A DNA stretch of 64,000 nucleotides. It comes from Oscillospiraceae bacterium (GTDB lineage Bacteria > Bacillota > Clostridia > Oscillospirales > CAG-272). The stretch is from the NCBI GenBank assembly GCA_015065285.1, contig SVQP01000003.1:1-64000 (forward strand). The letters are read 5' to 3'. Of this stretch, positions 39,877 through 48,286 are shown piece after piece. The notes below the pieces were generated by a model, which saw only the letters and a list, made by a program, of their open reading frames with translations, was not told the DNA's origin and made no database searches. The first letter of the stretch is position 1, and each line of letters starts with the position of its first letter. The translations under genes and the position numbers were made by a program.

Positions 39877-39954
39877 ACGTTTTTGAGAAAGAAATTGATG
39901 GAAAACGCATTCTTGTAGATTCTCACAAAATAAAGCCTTTCGTTTTGTAAAAAA

Positions 39955-39993
39955 GGCAAAAGAAAGCCTCTGCCAAATTTTTGGCAGAGGCTT
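39955..39993 (-). terminator. terminator of the 5'-nucleotidase gene
   Basis: AAGCCTCTGCCAA and TTGGCAGAGGCTT pair perfectly; on the minus strand TTTCTTTTGCCTTTTTT follows. Confidence 0.85.
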
Positions 39994-39996
39994 GTA

Positions 39997-41475
39997 TCAG
40001 TTGCTCCAACCGCCGCTTTGCATGAAATCTGCAACAAGGTCGCGTGCAAAGGTGGTCTGATCGTAGGTGTCTACCACCGTGATGCGGTTGGGCGCGTAGG
40101 ATGCGCTGTACGTATCCGTGATAATGTAATAGGTCGCATTCGGATCAATGCCGCCCTTGACGCTGTTTCCGTATGCGCTATAGGTAATGAAATAATTGGA
40201 ATTATTGGTGTTAATGAATTTCTTTTGCAGATCCGAGCCCTTGATGCTGCCAAGCACGATCTGATTATCAAAGGGCAACAGCATTTGCAGGTCGCTGTAG
40301 CGAACCTCGCCTGCGGCAAGGTCGTAAGGGGATCTTGTGGAGATAAATCCACCGCCAAGCACCAGATCGTATTGCGAGCCCCAGTGCTGCTGACCAAGTG
40401 CCAGATAAAGATCTGCAACCTTTTGCTTGATCTCGCCCGAGGAGCGCTTGCGTGCGTTGTTACCAAGCACCACGTCACCCATTTGCAGCTGCTCGGCATA
40501 TTTTTGCTCAAGCCCGTCTATAATGGTATCTCCCGTGTATTTGTTGTAAACCTTGGTGGGAATCTGCTGGGCAGTAATCACAGCCGTTCCGGTGATCTCG
40601 TTGATCAGGACCTGCGCATGGGTAATGCCGTCGTTGTCGCCGCCGCCTTGCACGTGGTATACACCGTAAGAATCTATGTTAACATAGCTTTTGTGCGTAT
40701 GCCCCTCGAACACCACGTCCACGTAGCCGTCCGAAAGCTCGTAATCATAATCACTGCCACCTGCGTGGATCGAATACACGATCAGATCCGCGCCCTGCGC
40801 ACGAAGCGCTTGGGATTCATCCTTGACAAGCTCGGTCAGCGCGTCGTCCAAGACAAAGTACACGTCCTCGACCTTGTCCGAGGAAATCGAGGAATAGCAG
40901 TCACCAATCGCACCGATGATGCCGACCTGAATCTTGCCAAGATCTACCATCACCGAGCCCTGACAATAGTCAACCCGTTGATTGGTGCTTTTCTCATAAA
41001 CGTTTATGGCAAGGAAAGGGAACTCGGCAAGCTCCAGATTATCGTATATTGCCTCTTCACCCCAGTCGAATTCATGGTTGCCAAGCGTCATGGAAACAAA
41101 GTCCATCTCGTTCATCCAGTCCGTCACGATCAAGCCCTTGGTCAGACCGGATTCGGAGCTGCCTTGCCACATGTCGCCCGAGGAAAGCAGGATGGTATTG
41201 GGGTTTTGCTTGCGCTGCAGGCGCATATAGCTGTTGAATTCGTCCATGCCGGGCTGGCTGTCGGTATCAAAGATCTTGCCGTGCAGGTCGTTGACGGCAA
41301 ACAGATCCACCTCTACCAGTACCGAGACGGTGCAGGTATCGCATTTTCCGTTGTCATCTGCGTCGGTATGCACGCAGGAGCTCTCGGTAGGGGGCTGAGG
41401 CGCTATGGTCGTGCAGGCGCCAAGGCACAGAATCAGCACAAGCAGCAGCGCCAAAAGAGAAAGAGAACGTTTCAT
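39997..41475 (-). CDS. surface 5'-nucleotidase / 2',3'-cyclic phosphodiesterase lipoprotein
   Basis: 492 residues from ATG at 41475, behind GGAGG. Lipobox LGAC. A short Cys-rich motif CVHTDADDNGKCDTC follows, of the kind found in many clostridial exported proteins, possibly a metal-bound spacer. The calcineurin-type domain shows FAVNDLHGKIFD, LSSGDMWQGS, TLGNHEFDWG, SIHAGGS and FEGHTHK; the C-terminal nucleotide-specificity domain has GGFISTRSPYD and LPFDNQI. UshA/YfkN-type enzymes split extracellular nucleotides to nucleosides and phosphate. It fits with the surface nuclease-like proteins encoded at 32-35.8 kb. Confidence 0.92.
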   Translation of the reverse strand: MKRSLSLLALLLVLILCLGACTTIAPQPPTESSCVHTDADDNGKCDTCTVSVLVEVDLFAVNDLHGKIFDTDSQPGMDEFNSYMRLQRKQNPNTILLSSGDMWQGSSESGLTKGLIVTDWMNEMDFVSMTLGNHEFDWGEEAIYDNLELAEFPFLAINVYEKSTNQRVDYCQGSVMVDLGKIQVGIIGAIGDCYSSISSDKVEDVYFVLDDALTELVKDESQALRAQGADLIVYSIHAGGSDYDYELSDGYVDVVFEGHTHKSYVNIDSYGVYHVQGGGDNDGITHAQVLINEITGTAVITAQQIPTKVYNKYTGDTIIDGLEQKYAEQLQMGDVVLGNNARKRSSGEIKQKVADLYLALGQQHWGSQYDLVLGGGFISTRSPYDLAAGEVRYSDLQMLLPFDNQIVLGSIKGSDLQKKFINTNNSNYFITYSAYGNSVKGGIDPNATYYIITDTYSASYAPNRITVVDTYDQTTFARDLVADFMQSGGWSN

Positions 41476-41503
41476 AAAACCTCCGGGAATATCACATACT
41501 ACG

Positions 41504-41532
41504 ATTATAGCATACAATCGACAAAAAGTAAA
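41504..41532 (-). promoter_or_regulatory. promoter of the 5'-nucleotidase gene
   Basis: On the minus strand TTTACT (41532-41527), 17 bases ending in TGC, TATAAT (41509-41504). The -35 lies in the T-run of the preceding terminator. Confidence 0.72.
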
Positions 41533-41553
41533 GGGGTTGCGCAAGGCAACCCC
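41522..41553 (-). terminator. terminator of the HD-GYP gene
   Basis: On the minus strand GGGGTTGC-CTTGC-GCAACCCC, then TTTACTTTTTGT. Confidence 0.88.
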
Positions 41554-41559
41554 TATTTG

Positions 41560-43683
41560 TTATTTGAGCTTTGAAAGGGATGCGTGGAAGCAATCCAGAA
41601 TCTTGGGGGAGAAGGCACCGCACTCCCCGTTATCGATCATAGCAACCGCCTGCTCGGGCGTGTATGCCTTTTTGTAATAGCGGTCGTTGGTCAGTGCATC
41701 GTAAACGTCAACGATTGAAACGATCTGTGCCCAGATCGGGATTTGCTCACCGCACAGCGCGTCGGGATATCCCTTGCCGTCGTATCGCTCGTGGTGATAG
41801 CGGCAAATGTCGTAGCAGTAGCGGTAGAAGTGGTCTGTGCTCTCGTATTTGCCAAGCATTTCGCAGCCGTAAATGGTGTGCTTTTTCATCTCGGCAAATT
41901 CCTCGTCGGTCAGGCGACCGGGCTTGAGCAGGATATGGTCCGGAATGGCGATCTTGCCAATATCGTGCAATGCGGCAGCGGTTGCAATACGGTCCGCTTC
42001 ACTGGGATCAATGCCGTATTCGGGGTATTTTTCCATCAGCGCATCCAGAATGGAGCGTGTCAGCGAGGTCACACGCTGCACGTGGTCTCCCGTTTCCATG
42101 CTGCGGTATTCAACCGCGGAGGTCAGCACGCGTACGATAAACGAGTTCATCTGGTCGTTTCTCTGGGTTTCCTCCAGCAGCTCCATGCTCTTGATTTTGT
42201 CGGTATTATCCTGCACGAACAGCATCAAAAGACGATCGCCCTCGTATTCCATGGCACGAATTGTGGTGACAAACCAACCGTATTCGTCCTTGCCGTCGAT
42301 CAAGCCCTTGTAGCCGTAAGAGATTTCCTCAGTAAGGTTCGAGCTGTTAACAGCTCGCCGGCATGCTCCGAGAACCTCTTCTCGGAATTCGGGTGCCACG
42401 GTTGCCGAAAAGGCTTCCAGATGTGATTCGATATTGCCACCGCTTGGCTGCTTGACGATGTTACCGTCCTCAAATTGCATATAATAAACGGTGTCCTTGG
42501 TGACGTTGACCTGCATGATGCGTGTATAGGCACCTGTAGCTGCCTTGGTGAACAGATTGCGGAAGTAATCCGAGCGGGAGATCAGCATCTGCTCCTGATT
42601 GACGTCCATAAAGCAGATAATCGCCTCCAGCGCACAGCCCTGTTCGTTTTGCGCGGTCATAATCACGAACATACGGTTCCACTTGACAGTATCCCCGTAC
42701 AGATGACGGTAGGTGACGTAGTAGTAGGGATGCTCTGCGTTGAGCTTTTCATTGATATAATCAATGTCGCAAGCCTCGCGCATTTCCTCTCGGTCATCGG
42801 GATGCACGTATTGCTTGATATAGCCCTTCATCGCCTTTGTGTAAGGTCGCTTGGAGGGCGCCTTTTGCTCGCGATAATCGGGGGAGTGGCGAATGCTGTT
42901 GGCAATGCTGATGCGCTCAAGCGATTCCTCGCGCAAATCGACGCAATAGGAGCTCAAAAACAGCTTACCAAAGCCCTGCAGCTGCGCGTAGATCGAGATC
43001 TGTCCGCGCTCGTATGTGTTGATAAAAAAGAAAGCGTGAATGGCGGCAATGGTCATGGCGATGTTTACAAACGGAACCTCGGGAACCAGTGCCTGAATGG
43101 GGGAGAGCGAAAGAATCAGGAAGGAGTACATGGTGATGGAAAGGTATCTGTTTCTCTCCACCGCATTTTTTTGCATAATGGTTTTGGCGATGGCGCGCGC
43201 ACCGATCAAGCCAAGGTACAGCAGTGCGATGATCAGGTGTACTGCATATAAAGGACCGCGTGCGTGAATGCCGGTTACGGGGTCGATGGTGAATACCCAG
43301 CCCGTCCAGATCGAAGCAAATGCCAGCGCGGTGTTGATCAGGGCGGGGGAAAGGGTCAGGAAGAGGAAGATGGTCTCCTTTTTCTTGTTGCCCGGCTCGC
43401 GCAGCAAATGATCGGAATATAAGTAGCAGCAGTAAGCCGCCAGCCCGGTCATGGCATAATAAAGAATTGCCAATACGTAGTCAACCGCAATGGGCAGCAC
43501 GATGACGTTGTCCTCACAAAGCACCCATAAAAGGTCTACTGTGATCAAAAGAATGCTGGACAGCAGCACCATGGAAAAGCGACGGCGCTTTTGCGTCTGG
43601 CGGATCTCGCCAAGGGTGAGAACGTAGATTGCGACGGTCAATGCAAGAGTAACGCTGGAAATGCTCCAATACATAAATTGCAT
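41560..43683 (-). CDS. seven-helix membrane receptor with HD-GYP output domain
   Basis: 707 residues. Residues 1-225 hold about seven hydrophobic helices without a signal peptide, a 7TM-type sensor. Two PAS-like regions follow (about 250-350 and 365-490, including YYYVTYRHLYGDTVKWNR). The C-terminal 190 residues are an HD-GYP domain: METGDHVQRV, ALHDIGKIAIPD (His-Asp metal site), HTIYGCEML, HHERYDGKGYP with the GYP motif, and IVDVYDALT. Active members split cyclic di-GMP. No GGDEF domain is present in the window, so the signal partner lies elsewhere. Own promoter at 43717 and terminator at 41522; ribosome site GGAGG six bases before ATG. Confidence 0.9.
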   Translation of the reverse strand: MQFMYWSISSVTLALTVAIYVLTLGEIRQTQKRRRFSMVLLSSILLITVDLLWVLCEDNVIVLPIAVDYVLAILYYAMTGLAAYCCYLYSDHLLREPGNKKKETIFLFLTLSPALINTALAFASIWTGWVFTIDPVTGIHARGPLYAVHLIIALLYLGLIGARAIAKTIMQKNAVERNRYLSITMYSFLILSLSPIQALVPEVPFVNIAMTIAAIHAFFFINTYERGQISIYAQLQGFGKLFLSSYCVDLREESLERISIANSIRHSPDYREQKAPSKRPYTKAMKGYIKQYVHPDDREEMREACDIDYINEKLNAEHPYYYVTYRHLYGDTVKWNRMFVIMTAQNEQGCALEAIICFMDVNQEQMLISRSDYFRNLFTKAATGAYTRIMQVNVTKDTVYYMQFEDGNIVKQPSGGNIESHLEAFSATVAPEFREEVLGACRRAVNSSNLTEEISYGYKGLIDGKDEYGWFVTTIRAMEYEGDRLLMLFVQDNTDKIKSMELLEETQRNDQMNSFIVRVLTSAVEYRSMETGDHVQRVTSLTRSILDALMEKYPEYGIDPSEADRIATAAALHDIGKIAIPDHILLKPGRLTDEEFAEMKKHTIYGCEMLGKYESTDHFYRYCYDICRYHHERYDGKGYPDALCGEQIPIWAQIVSIVDVYDALTNDRYYKKAYTPEQAVAMIDNGECGAFSPKILDCFHASLSKLK

Positions 43684-43716
43684 GTCATGCCTCCTGTGTA
43701 CTTGTCATACAGAATC

Positions 43717-43745
43717 ATTCTAACACAGTTTTTTGCGTTTTTCAA
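43717..43745 (-). promoter_or_regulatory. promoter of the HD-GYP gene
   Basis: On the minus strand TTGAAA (43745-43740), 17 bases, TAGAAT (43722-43717). Confidence 0.7.
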
Positions 43746-43766
43746 TGGCTTTGCGCAAAGAATTAA

Positions 43767-43803
43767 AAAAAGCCGCATTTTGCCCGGGCAAAATGCGGCT
43801 TTT
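43767..43803 (-). terminator. terminator of serC-serA
   Basis: A perfect palindrome centred at 43785, with AGCCGCATTTTGCCC against its complement, T-run on the minus strand side. Confidence 0.92.
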
Positions 43804-43807
43804 GGAA

Positions 43808-44956
43808 TCAGATGCAACGAACGCGCAACACGCCGTCCATGCTATCCATTTCGCAAGGACACATGCTGCCGCTGATGTCAAACATAGTGTAAGCATATTC
43901 GCCCTTGGACTTGCTTGCCATGTTTTCAATGTTATGACCCTTGGCAGAGATGGCAGCCGAAAGGGTTGCGATGACGTTGGGGATATTCTTGTGCAGTACG
44001 CAAACGCGGCTCTCGCCTGTGCGAGGCATGGAGAGGGCGGGGAAGTTGACGCTGTTGACGATATTGCCGTTTTCCAGGTAGTCCGCCAGCTGCTCTGCCG
44101 CCATGACGGCACAGTTATCCTCGCTCTCCTCGGTAGAAGCACCCAGGTGAGGGATGGTGACCGCCCCCTTGATGCCAATCAACTCGGGGGTGGGGAAATC
44201 GGTGACGTAGGCGGAAAGCTTGCCGGATTCCAGCGCAGCAATCACGTCTGCGGCAACCACCAGATCGGCACGCGCCAGATTGATGATCTTGGCGCCGTCC
44301 TTCATGGTTGCAAGTGAGGCGGCATTCACCATGCCCTTGGTATCCTTAGTAGCGGGCACGTGCAAGGTGAGATAATCGGAGCAGGCGAACAGCTCGTCAA
44401 ACGAAGCCGCCTTGACAATGCGGGGGTCCAGATGCCAAGCGGCATCAACAGACAAAAAGGGATCGCAGCCTACAACGTTCATGCCAAGCGAGAGCGCTGT
44501 GTTGGCAACCATGCCGCCAATTGCACCAAGTCCAACCACGCCAAGCGTTTTGCCGCGCAGTTCGGTGCCTGCAAAGGCGGATTTGCCCTTTTCCACTGCC
44601 TTTGCAACATCGGTTGCGGGATCCAACGATTGCGCCCAAGAGATACCGCCCACGATATTTCTTGCCGCCAGAAGCAAAGCGCATACGGTCAGCTCCTTAA
44701 CACCGTTGGCATTGGCACCGGGGGTGTTGAACACCACAATGCCCGCATCCGCACATTTTTCAAGCGGAATGTTGTTCACGCCCGCACCTGCGCGCGCAAC
44801 GGCAAGCAGGGAATCGGGCAGTGCCATGTCGTGCATGACAGCGGAGCGGACCATGATACCGTCCGGGGCGTCCATGCTTTCGGCTACGTGATAATCGGCA
44901 GGCAGCTTGGAAAGACCTACCTTGGCAATCTTATTGAGCAGTTGAATGTTCTTCAT
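43808..44956 (-). CDS. serA: D-3-phosphoglycerate dehydrogenase
   Basis: 382 residues. Rossmann motif GVVGLGAIGGMVA, Arg in INLARADLV, His in IPHLGASTEES, and a C-terminal ACT domain (about 315-382, RVCVLHKNIPNVIATLSAAI). It oxidises 3-phosphoglycerate to 3-phosphohydroxypyruvate, the first step of serine synthesis. The region that normally reads DVFxxEP is DFPTPELIG; the Glu is still available. It is the short form with one ACT domain, likely sensitive to serine. It follows serC by 15 bases; no serB is near. Confidence 0.93.
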   Translation of the reverse strand: MKNIQLLNKIAKVGLSKLPADYHVAESMDAPDGIMVRSAVMHDMALPDSLLAVARAGAGVNNIPLEKCADAGIVVFNTPGANANGVKELTVCALLLAARNIVGGISWAQSLDPATDVAKAVEKGKSAFAGTELRGKTLGVVGLGAIGGMVANTALSLGMNVVGCDPFLSVDAAWHLDPRIVKAASFDELFACSDYLTLHVPATKDTKGMVNAASLATMKDGAKIINLARADLVVAADVIAALESGKLSAYVTDFPTPELIGIKGAVTIPHLGASTEESEDNCAVMAAEQLADYLENGNIVNSVNFPALSMPRTGESRVCVLHKNIPNVIATLSAAISAKGHNIENMASKSKGEYAYTMFDISGSMCPCEMDSMDGVLRVRCI

Positions 44957-44971
44957 AAGGTGACTCCTGTG

Positions 44972-46063
44972 TTATGCTTTGGGATTTTCGGCTTCGAATT
45001 TCTTCATAAAGGCAATCAGGTCAACAATGCCTTCTACGGGCATGGCATTGTAGATGGAAGCGCGCATGCCGCCAACCGAGCGGTGACCCTTGAGGTTCTT
45101 AAAGCCTGCCTTGGCAGCCTCGGATGCAAATTTCTTATCCAGCTCCTCGTTGCCCGTTTTGAAGGTAACGTTCATGATCGAGCGGTACGCGGGCTGCGCG
45201 TGTGTGATATAGTAATCGGTGGAGTCCAGATAATCGTACAGCATGCCTGCCTTTTGGTAGTTGATCTTGGCAATCCCTTCAAGTCCGCCAATCTCAAGCA
45301 GGTATTCGTATACAAGCCCTGCCATGTAGATGGCGTAGCAGGGAGGGGTGTTGTACATGGAATCGTTTTCTGCCATCACCTTCCACTCCAGCATTGTGGG
45401 AATGCCGGGCAGCGCCTGATCCAGCAGATCTTCGCGTACAATGACCACGGTCAAGCCTGCGGGTGCCATGTTCTTCTGTGCGCCTGCATAGATCACACCA
45501 AACTTGGAAACGTCCACCGGCTCGGAGAGAATGCAGGAGGACATATCGGCAACCAGCGGCACGTCGCCCGTGTCGGGCACCTCGGGGAATTTGGTGCCAA
45601 AGATGGTGTTGTTATAGCAAACGTGCACGTATGCCGCATCGGGGCGTACGTCGTCCTTGGAAAATGCGGGAATATAGGAGAAGGTATCGGGCTTGGAGGA
45701 GGCAATGCACTTGGCATCAAATCCCATGCGCAAGGCTTCCTTATATGCCTTTTCGGAGAACTGACCGGATACTACGTAGTCTGCCTTTTTGCTCTTGCCC
45801 ATCAGGTTGAGCGGAACCGATGCAAACTGGGTAGAAGCACCGCCCTGCAAAAAGAGCACCTTATAGTTCTCGGGGATCTGCATCAGCGTGCGAAGATCAG
45901 CCTGTGCCTTTGCAATGATCTGCATATAATCCGCGGAGCGGTGACTCATTTCCATGACGGACATGCCGCTCTGTCCATAGCAAAGCAGCTCTGACTGTGC
46001 CTTTTCAAGCACGGGAAGGGGAAGCATGGAAGGGCCTGCAGAAAAATTGTATACTCTGTTCAT
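44972..46063 (-). CDS. serC: phosphoserine aminotransferase
   Basis: 363 residues of the class V aminotransferase family. YNFSAGPSMLP at the N-terminus, FLQGGAS (phosphate binding), DMSSCILS, and YAGAQKNMAPAG containing the PLP-binding Lys. It forms phosphoserine from phosphohydroxypyruvate and glutamate. GHRSVGGMRASIYNAMP near the end is typical. First gene of the serC-serA operon under a strong promoter at 46098; GGAGG lies eight bases before the start. Confidence 0.95.
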   Translation of the reverse strand: MNRVYNFSAGPSMLPLPVLEKAQSELLCYGQSGMSVMEMSHRSADYMQIIAKAQADLRTLMQIPENYKVLFLQGGASTQFASVPLNLMGKSKKADYVVSGQFSEKAYKEALRMGFDAKCIASSKPDTFSYIPAFSKDDVRPDAAYVHVCYNNTIFGTKFPEVPDTGDVPLVADMSSCILSEPVDVSKFGVIYAGAQKNMAPAGLTVVIVREDLLDQALPGIPTMLEWKVMAENDSMYNTPPCYAIYMAGLVYEYLLEIGGLEGIAKINYQKAGMLYDYLDSTDYYITHAQPAYRSIMNVTFKTGNEELDKKFASEAAKAGFKNLKGHRSVGGMRASIYNAMPVEGIVDLIAFMKKFEAENPKA

Positions 46064-46097
46064 AACGAGTACCTCCGAACTTTAACAAGATAAAGCC

Positions 46098-46126
46098 ATT
46101 GTATCACTAAATGAAAGTTATGTCAA
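46098..46126 (-). promoter_or_regulatory. promoter of serC-serA
   Basis: On the minus strand TTGACA (46126-46121), 17 bases, TACAAT (46103-46098). Confidence 0.85.
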
Positions 46127-46139
46127 TAGCAAATTGCAA

Positions 46140-46177
46140 AAAAATAAAAATCTCTTCGAAAATACGAAGAGATTTTT
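46140..46177 (-). terminator. terminator of the gene at 46210
   Basis: AAAAATCTCTTCG and CGAAGAGATTTTT pair over 13 bases; on the minus strand a further T-rich run follows. Confidence 0.85.
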
Positions 46178-46209
46178 GAATATTATGCAAGATTCTGCGA
46201 AAAATTCCT

Positions 46210-46839
46210 TCATTTTTCTTCCTTGACGCAAATCAGGTCGTTTGCGTAGGGCAAAGAGAGAATCCACTCGCAAAGCACGTGCCATTCCGCCAGCTTATGG
46301 TTGCGGCGCGCGTAGTACATATTGATCAGATTTTCATAGTTGAGTGTGACCGTGCGCATCTGATTATAAGAGGAGGGAAGCATCTGAATCATGTTGTGCC
46401 AGGACTGCTTGTCATTCTTATCTGCAAGGAATTTCTGACGCTCGGATTCAAGGTATGCGATGACGCCGTCCAGCACGGCAAGGCCGCCCTCGTCCATACG
46501 GTCGCAGGAAAAATCGTCGCGCGTAAACTCCTTTGCGTGGATCTTGTGCATGGTGGAGGTAGAGTTTGCGGTGGTGCCGACCTTATACGTATCGAATTCC
46601 TTCCACCAGTACAAAGGAGCGGTAATATCCACCGTCACAAAGATCTGGCGCAGGAACTTGCGGTGGTCACTGCCTGCGTGAGCCAGGCGCTTTGCCAGGT
46701 CAAGGTCGTTGGGACCCAGCACGTAGTTTCCGTTCTCATCATAGTAGCTGTCCATACGGTTCCAGCTGTTCATGGGGTTGCGCGCGCCGCGGATCGCGCC
46801 TTCAAAATTCATAACCGCGCTTCTTTCTGTTTTGAGCAT
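46210..46839 (-). CDS. conserved protein of unknown function, possibly ThyX-like fold
   Basis: 209 residues, soluble. Visible blocks: NFEGAIRGARNPMNSWNR, NDLDLAKRLAHAGSDHRKFL, ITAPLYWWKEFDTYKVGTT and TMHKIHAKEF. The order of a Arg-rich helix, W-W-K-E-F and K-V-G-T-T-A-N-S recalls the nucleotide-binding part of flavin-dependent thymidylate synthase (ThyX), but the R-H-R-x7-S motif is not there, so it cannot be called ThyX. This is a conserved clostridial type often left without a name. AAAGGGG lies six bases before ATG 46839; an ATG at 46812 is a weaker choice. Single gene with its own promoter and terminator. Confidence 0.6.
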   Translation of the reverse strand: MLKTERSAVMNFEGAIRGARNPMNSWNRMDSYYDENGNYVLGPNDLDLAKRLAHAGSDHRKFLRQIFVTVDITAPLYWWKEFDTYKVGTTANSTSTMHKIHAKEFTRDDFSCDRMDEGGLAVLDGVIAYLESERQKFLADKNDKQSWHNMIQMLPSSYNQMRTVTLNYENLINMYYARRNHKLAEWHVLCEWILSLPYANDLICVKEEK

Positions 46840-46876
46840 AGAGTACCCCTTTCAAAGTCATACATATTCTGGAATT

Positions 46877-46905
46877 ATTATAACATAGCCGACAGAATTC
46901 GTCAA
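46877..46905 (-). promoter_or_regulatory. promoter of the gene at 46210
   Basis: On the minus strand TTGACG (46905-46900), 17 bases ending in TGT, TATAAT (46882-46877), only six bases past the stop of the gene upstream. Confidence 0.8.
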
Positions 46906-46911
46906 TAGGAC

Positions 46912-48270
46912 TCAGCGCCTGCGCGTATATTTTCCGCGTCTTGGGCGCAGGGAAAGCCCTGAGTATACGTAAAGGAAATAACCGCCCAGCAAAAGAATGG
47001 CGCATATCACCGTGGCAATAAAGGCGCGGCTGGTTACGTAATCCGAAAGCAGGGAAATGCCGTGCATGATGGGATTGCGCGCATGGTCCTCGAGAATCAC
47101 CGCATCCACGCTGCCAAGCAGCGTATCTTGGTAGTAAACCGAGATCACACCTACCACCTGACCTGCACTGACAGGCGCATCCAGGGAGGTCTGATTCAAG
47201 TGACAGCGCACGTCAAGGTCAGCATCCGAAGCCGCACGCGGCAGGTAAACGGTCAGCGCATCCTTGGCGCAAACGTCTATCTCCATTCCAAAGTGCCCGG
47301 TGTTCTCTACGGGAATGGTTATGGTGGGCTGCCCCTTTTGCAGCACTTGCCTTGTGGCAAAGCCGTTGCATGCCCAGTTGACCAGCTCGTTGGCATATTT
47401 GTAGGAATACACGACGTAGTATTCGCTGCCGTCATCCTGCGTGACCATATCGTCATCTGCGCCCATAACCAGGCACAGATAGCGATCCCCGTCGCGCTCT
47501 GCGACTGTGACCGTGCACCAGCCGCCCTCATCGGTGCTGCCGGCATTCATGCCCCGGCAGGCAGCGTTGAAATAGCCAATGCCGTAGTAGGTGGAGATCA
47601 GGCTATTGCGGTTGTGCAGCGTGCGCTCGGGGGAGCGGTTGGTGGGGGGCATAACGTATTTGACCGCCGAGCTGATTTCCATGTAAAGAGAATTTTTTGC
47701 AGCAGCCAGCGCAATTTTGGCTGTGTCAGCTGCGGTGGTGACCATGGCATCGTCATGCAAGCCTGTGGGGTTGGTATAAATGGTTTGCGAAGCCTCAAGC
47801 AGAGCAGCCTGCTCGTTCATTTTTTCCACTAACGCCTCGGTGCTGCCGAACAGTGAGTGAGCAAGCACTGCAATGGCGTCGTTATATCCTGCGCAAATGC
47901 CTGCATACAGCATATCCTTGATCGTGACGATCTCACCTGCCTCCAAGCCCATCACTCTGCCGTCAATACCGTCCAGCATTTGCGAGGTGATGGTGATCTG
48001 ACGGTCAAGCTGACCGTCCGCCAGCTTGCAGGCAAGGTAGCCTGACATGATTTTGACGGTCGAGGCAGGGAAGCGCACGGTTTCTGTGTTTTTGTCCAGC
48101 ATAACCGTTTCGCTGTTGATATGGTACACGTACACCGAGGCAGCCCTTGAGGTATCGGGTGGCGGTACAAGCGAGACCACGTCGGAGTGATTGGCAAATA
48201 CGGGCAGCGCGCACGTCAATAGCAAAAGGATACAAAAAAAGAGGGAGACGGCTTTTTTCAAAAACATCAT
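46912..48270 (-). CDS. D-Ala-D-Ala carboxypeptidase-like (DacF/PBP5 family) with altered active-site motifs
   Basis: 452 residues: signal peptide (about 1-27), peptidase S11 domain (35-270), PBP5-type C-terminal beta domain (about 300-395), and a C-terminal helix (about 405-430) ending in RPRRGKYTRRR, which anchors it in the membrane. The SxxK motif is intact (Ser70-Thr-Val-Lys73). The SxN motif reads Gly128-Tyr-Asn, and K-T-G reads Asn242-Ala-Gly in RGMNAGSTDEGGW. Two of three catalytic motifs are therefore changed. It may be a non-catalytic or modified peptidoglycan-binding protein. Third gene after the IreB-like gene and ribF; GGAG precedes the start. Confidence 0.82.
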   Translation of the reverse strand: MMFLKKAVSLFFCILLLLTCALPVFANHSDVVSLVPPPDTSRAASVYVYHINSETVMLDKNTETVRFPASTVKIMSGYLACKLADGQLDRQITITSQMLDGIDGRVMGLEAGEIVTIKDMLYAGICAGYNDAIAVLAHSLFGSTEALVEKMNEQAALLEASQTIYTNPTGLHDDAMVTTAADTAKIALAAAKNSLYMEISSAVKYVMPPTNRSPERTLHNRNSLISTYYGIGYFNAACRGMNAGSTDEGGWCTVTVAERDGDRYLCLVMGADDDMVTQDDGSEYYVVYSYKYANELVNWACNGFATRQVLQKGQPTITIPVENTGHFGMEIDVCAKDALTVYLPRAASDADLDVRCHLNQTSLDAPVSAGQVVGVISVYYQDTLLGSVDAVILEDHARNPIMHGISLLSDYVTSRAFIATVICAILLLGGYFLYVYSGLSLRPRRGKYTRRR

Positions 48271-48286
48271 CTCCTCTCCTAAAATT

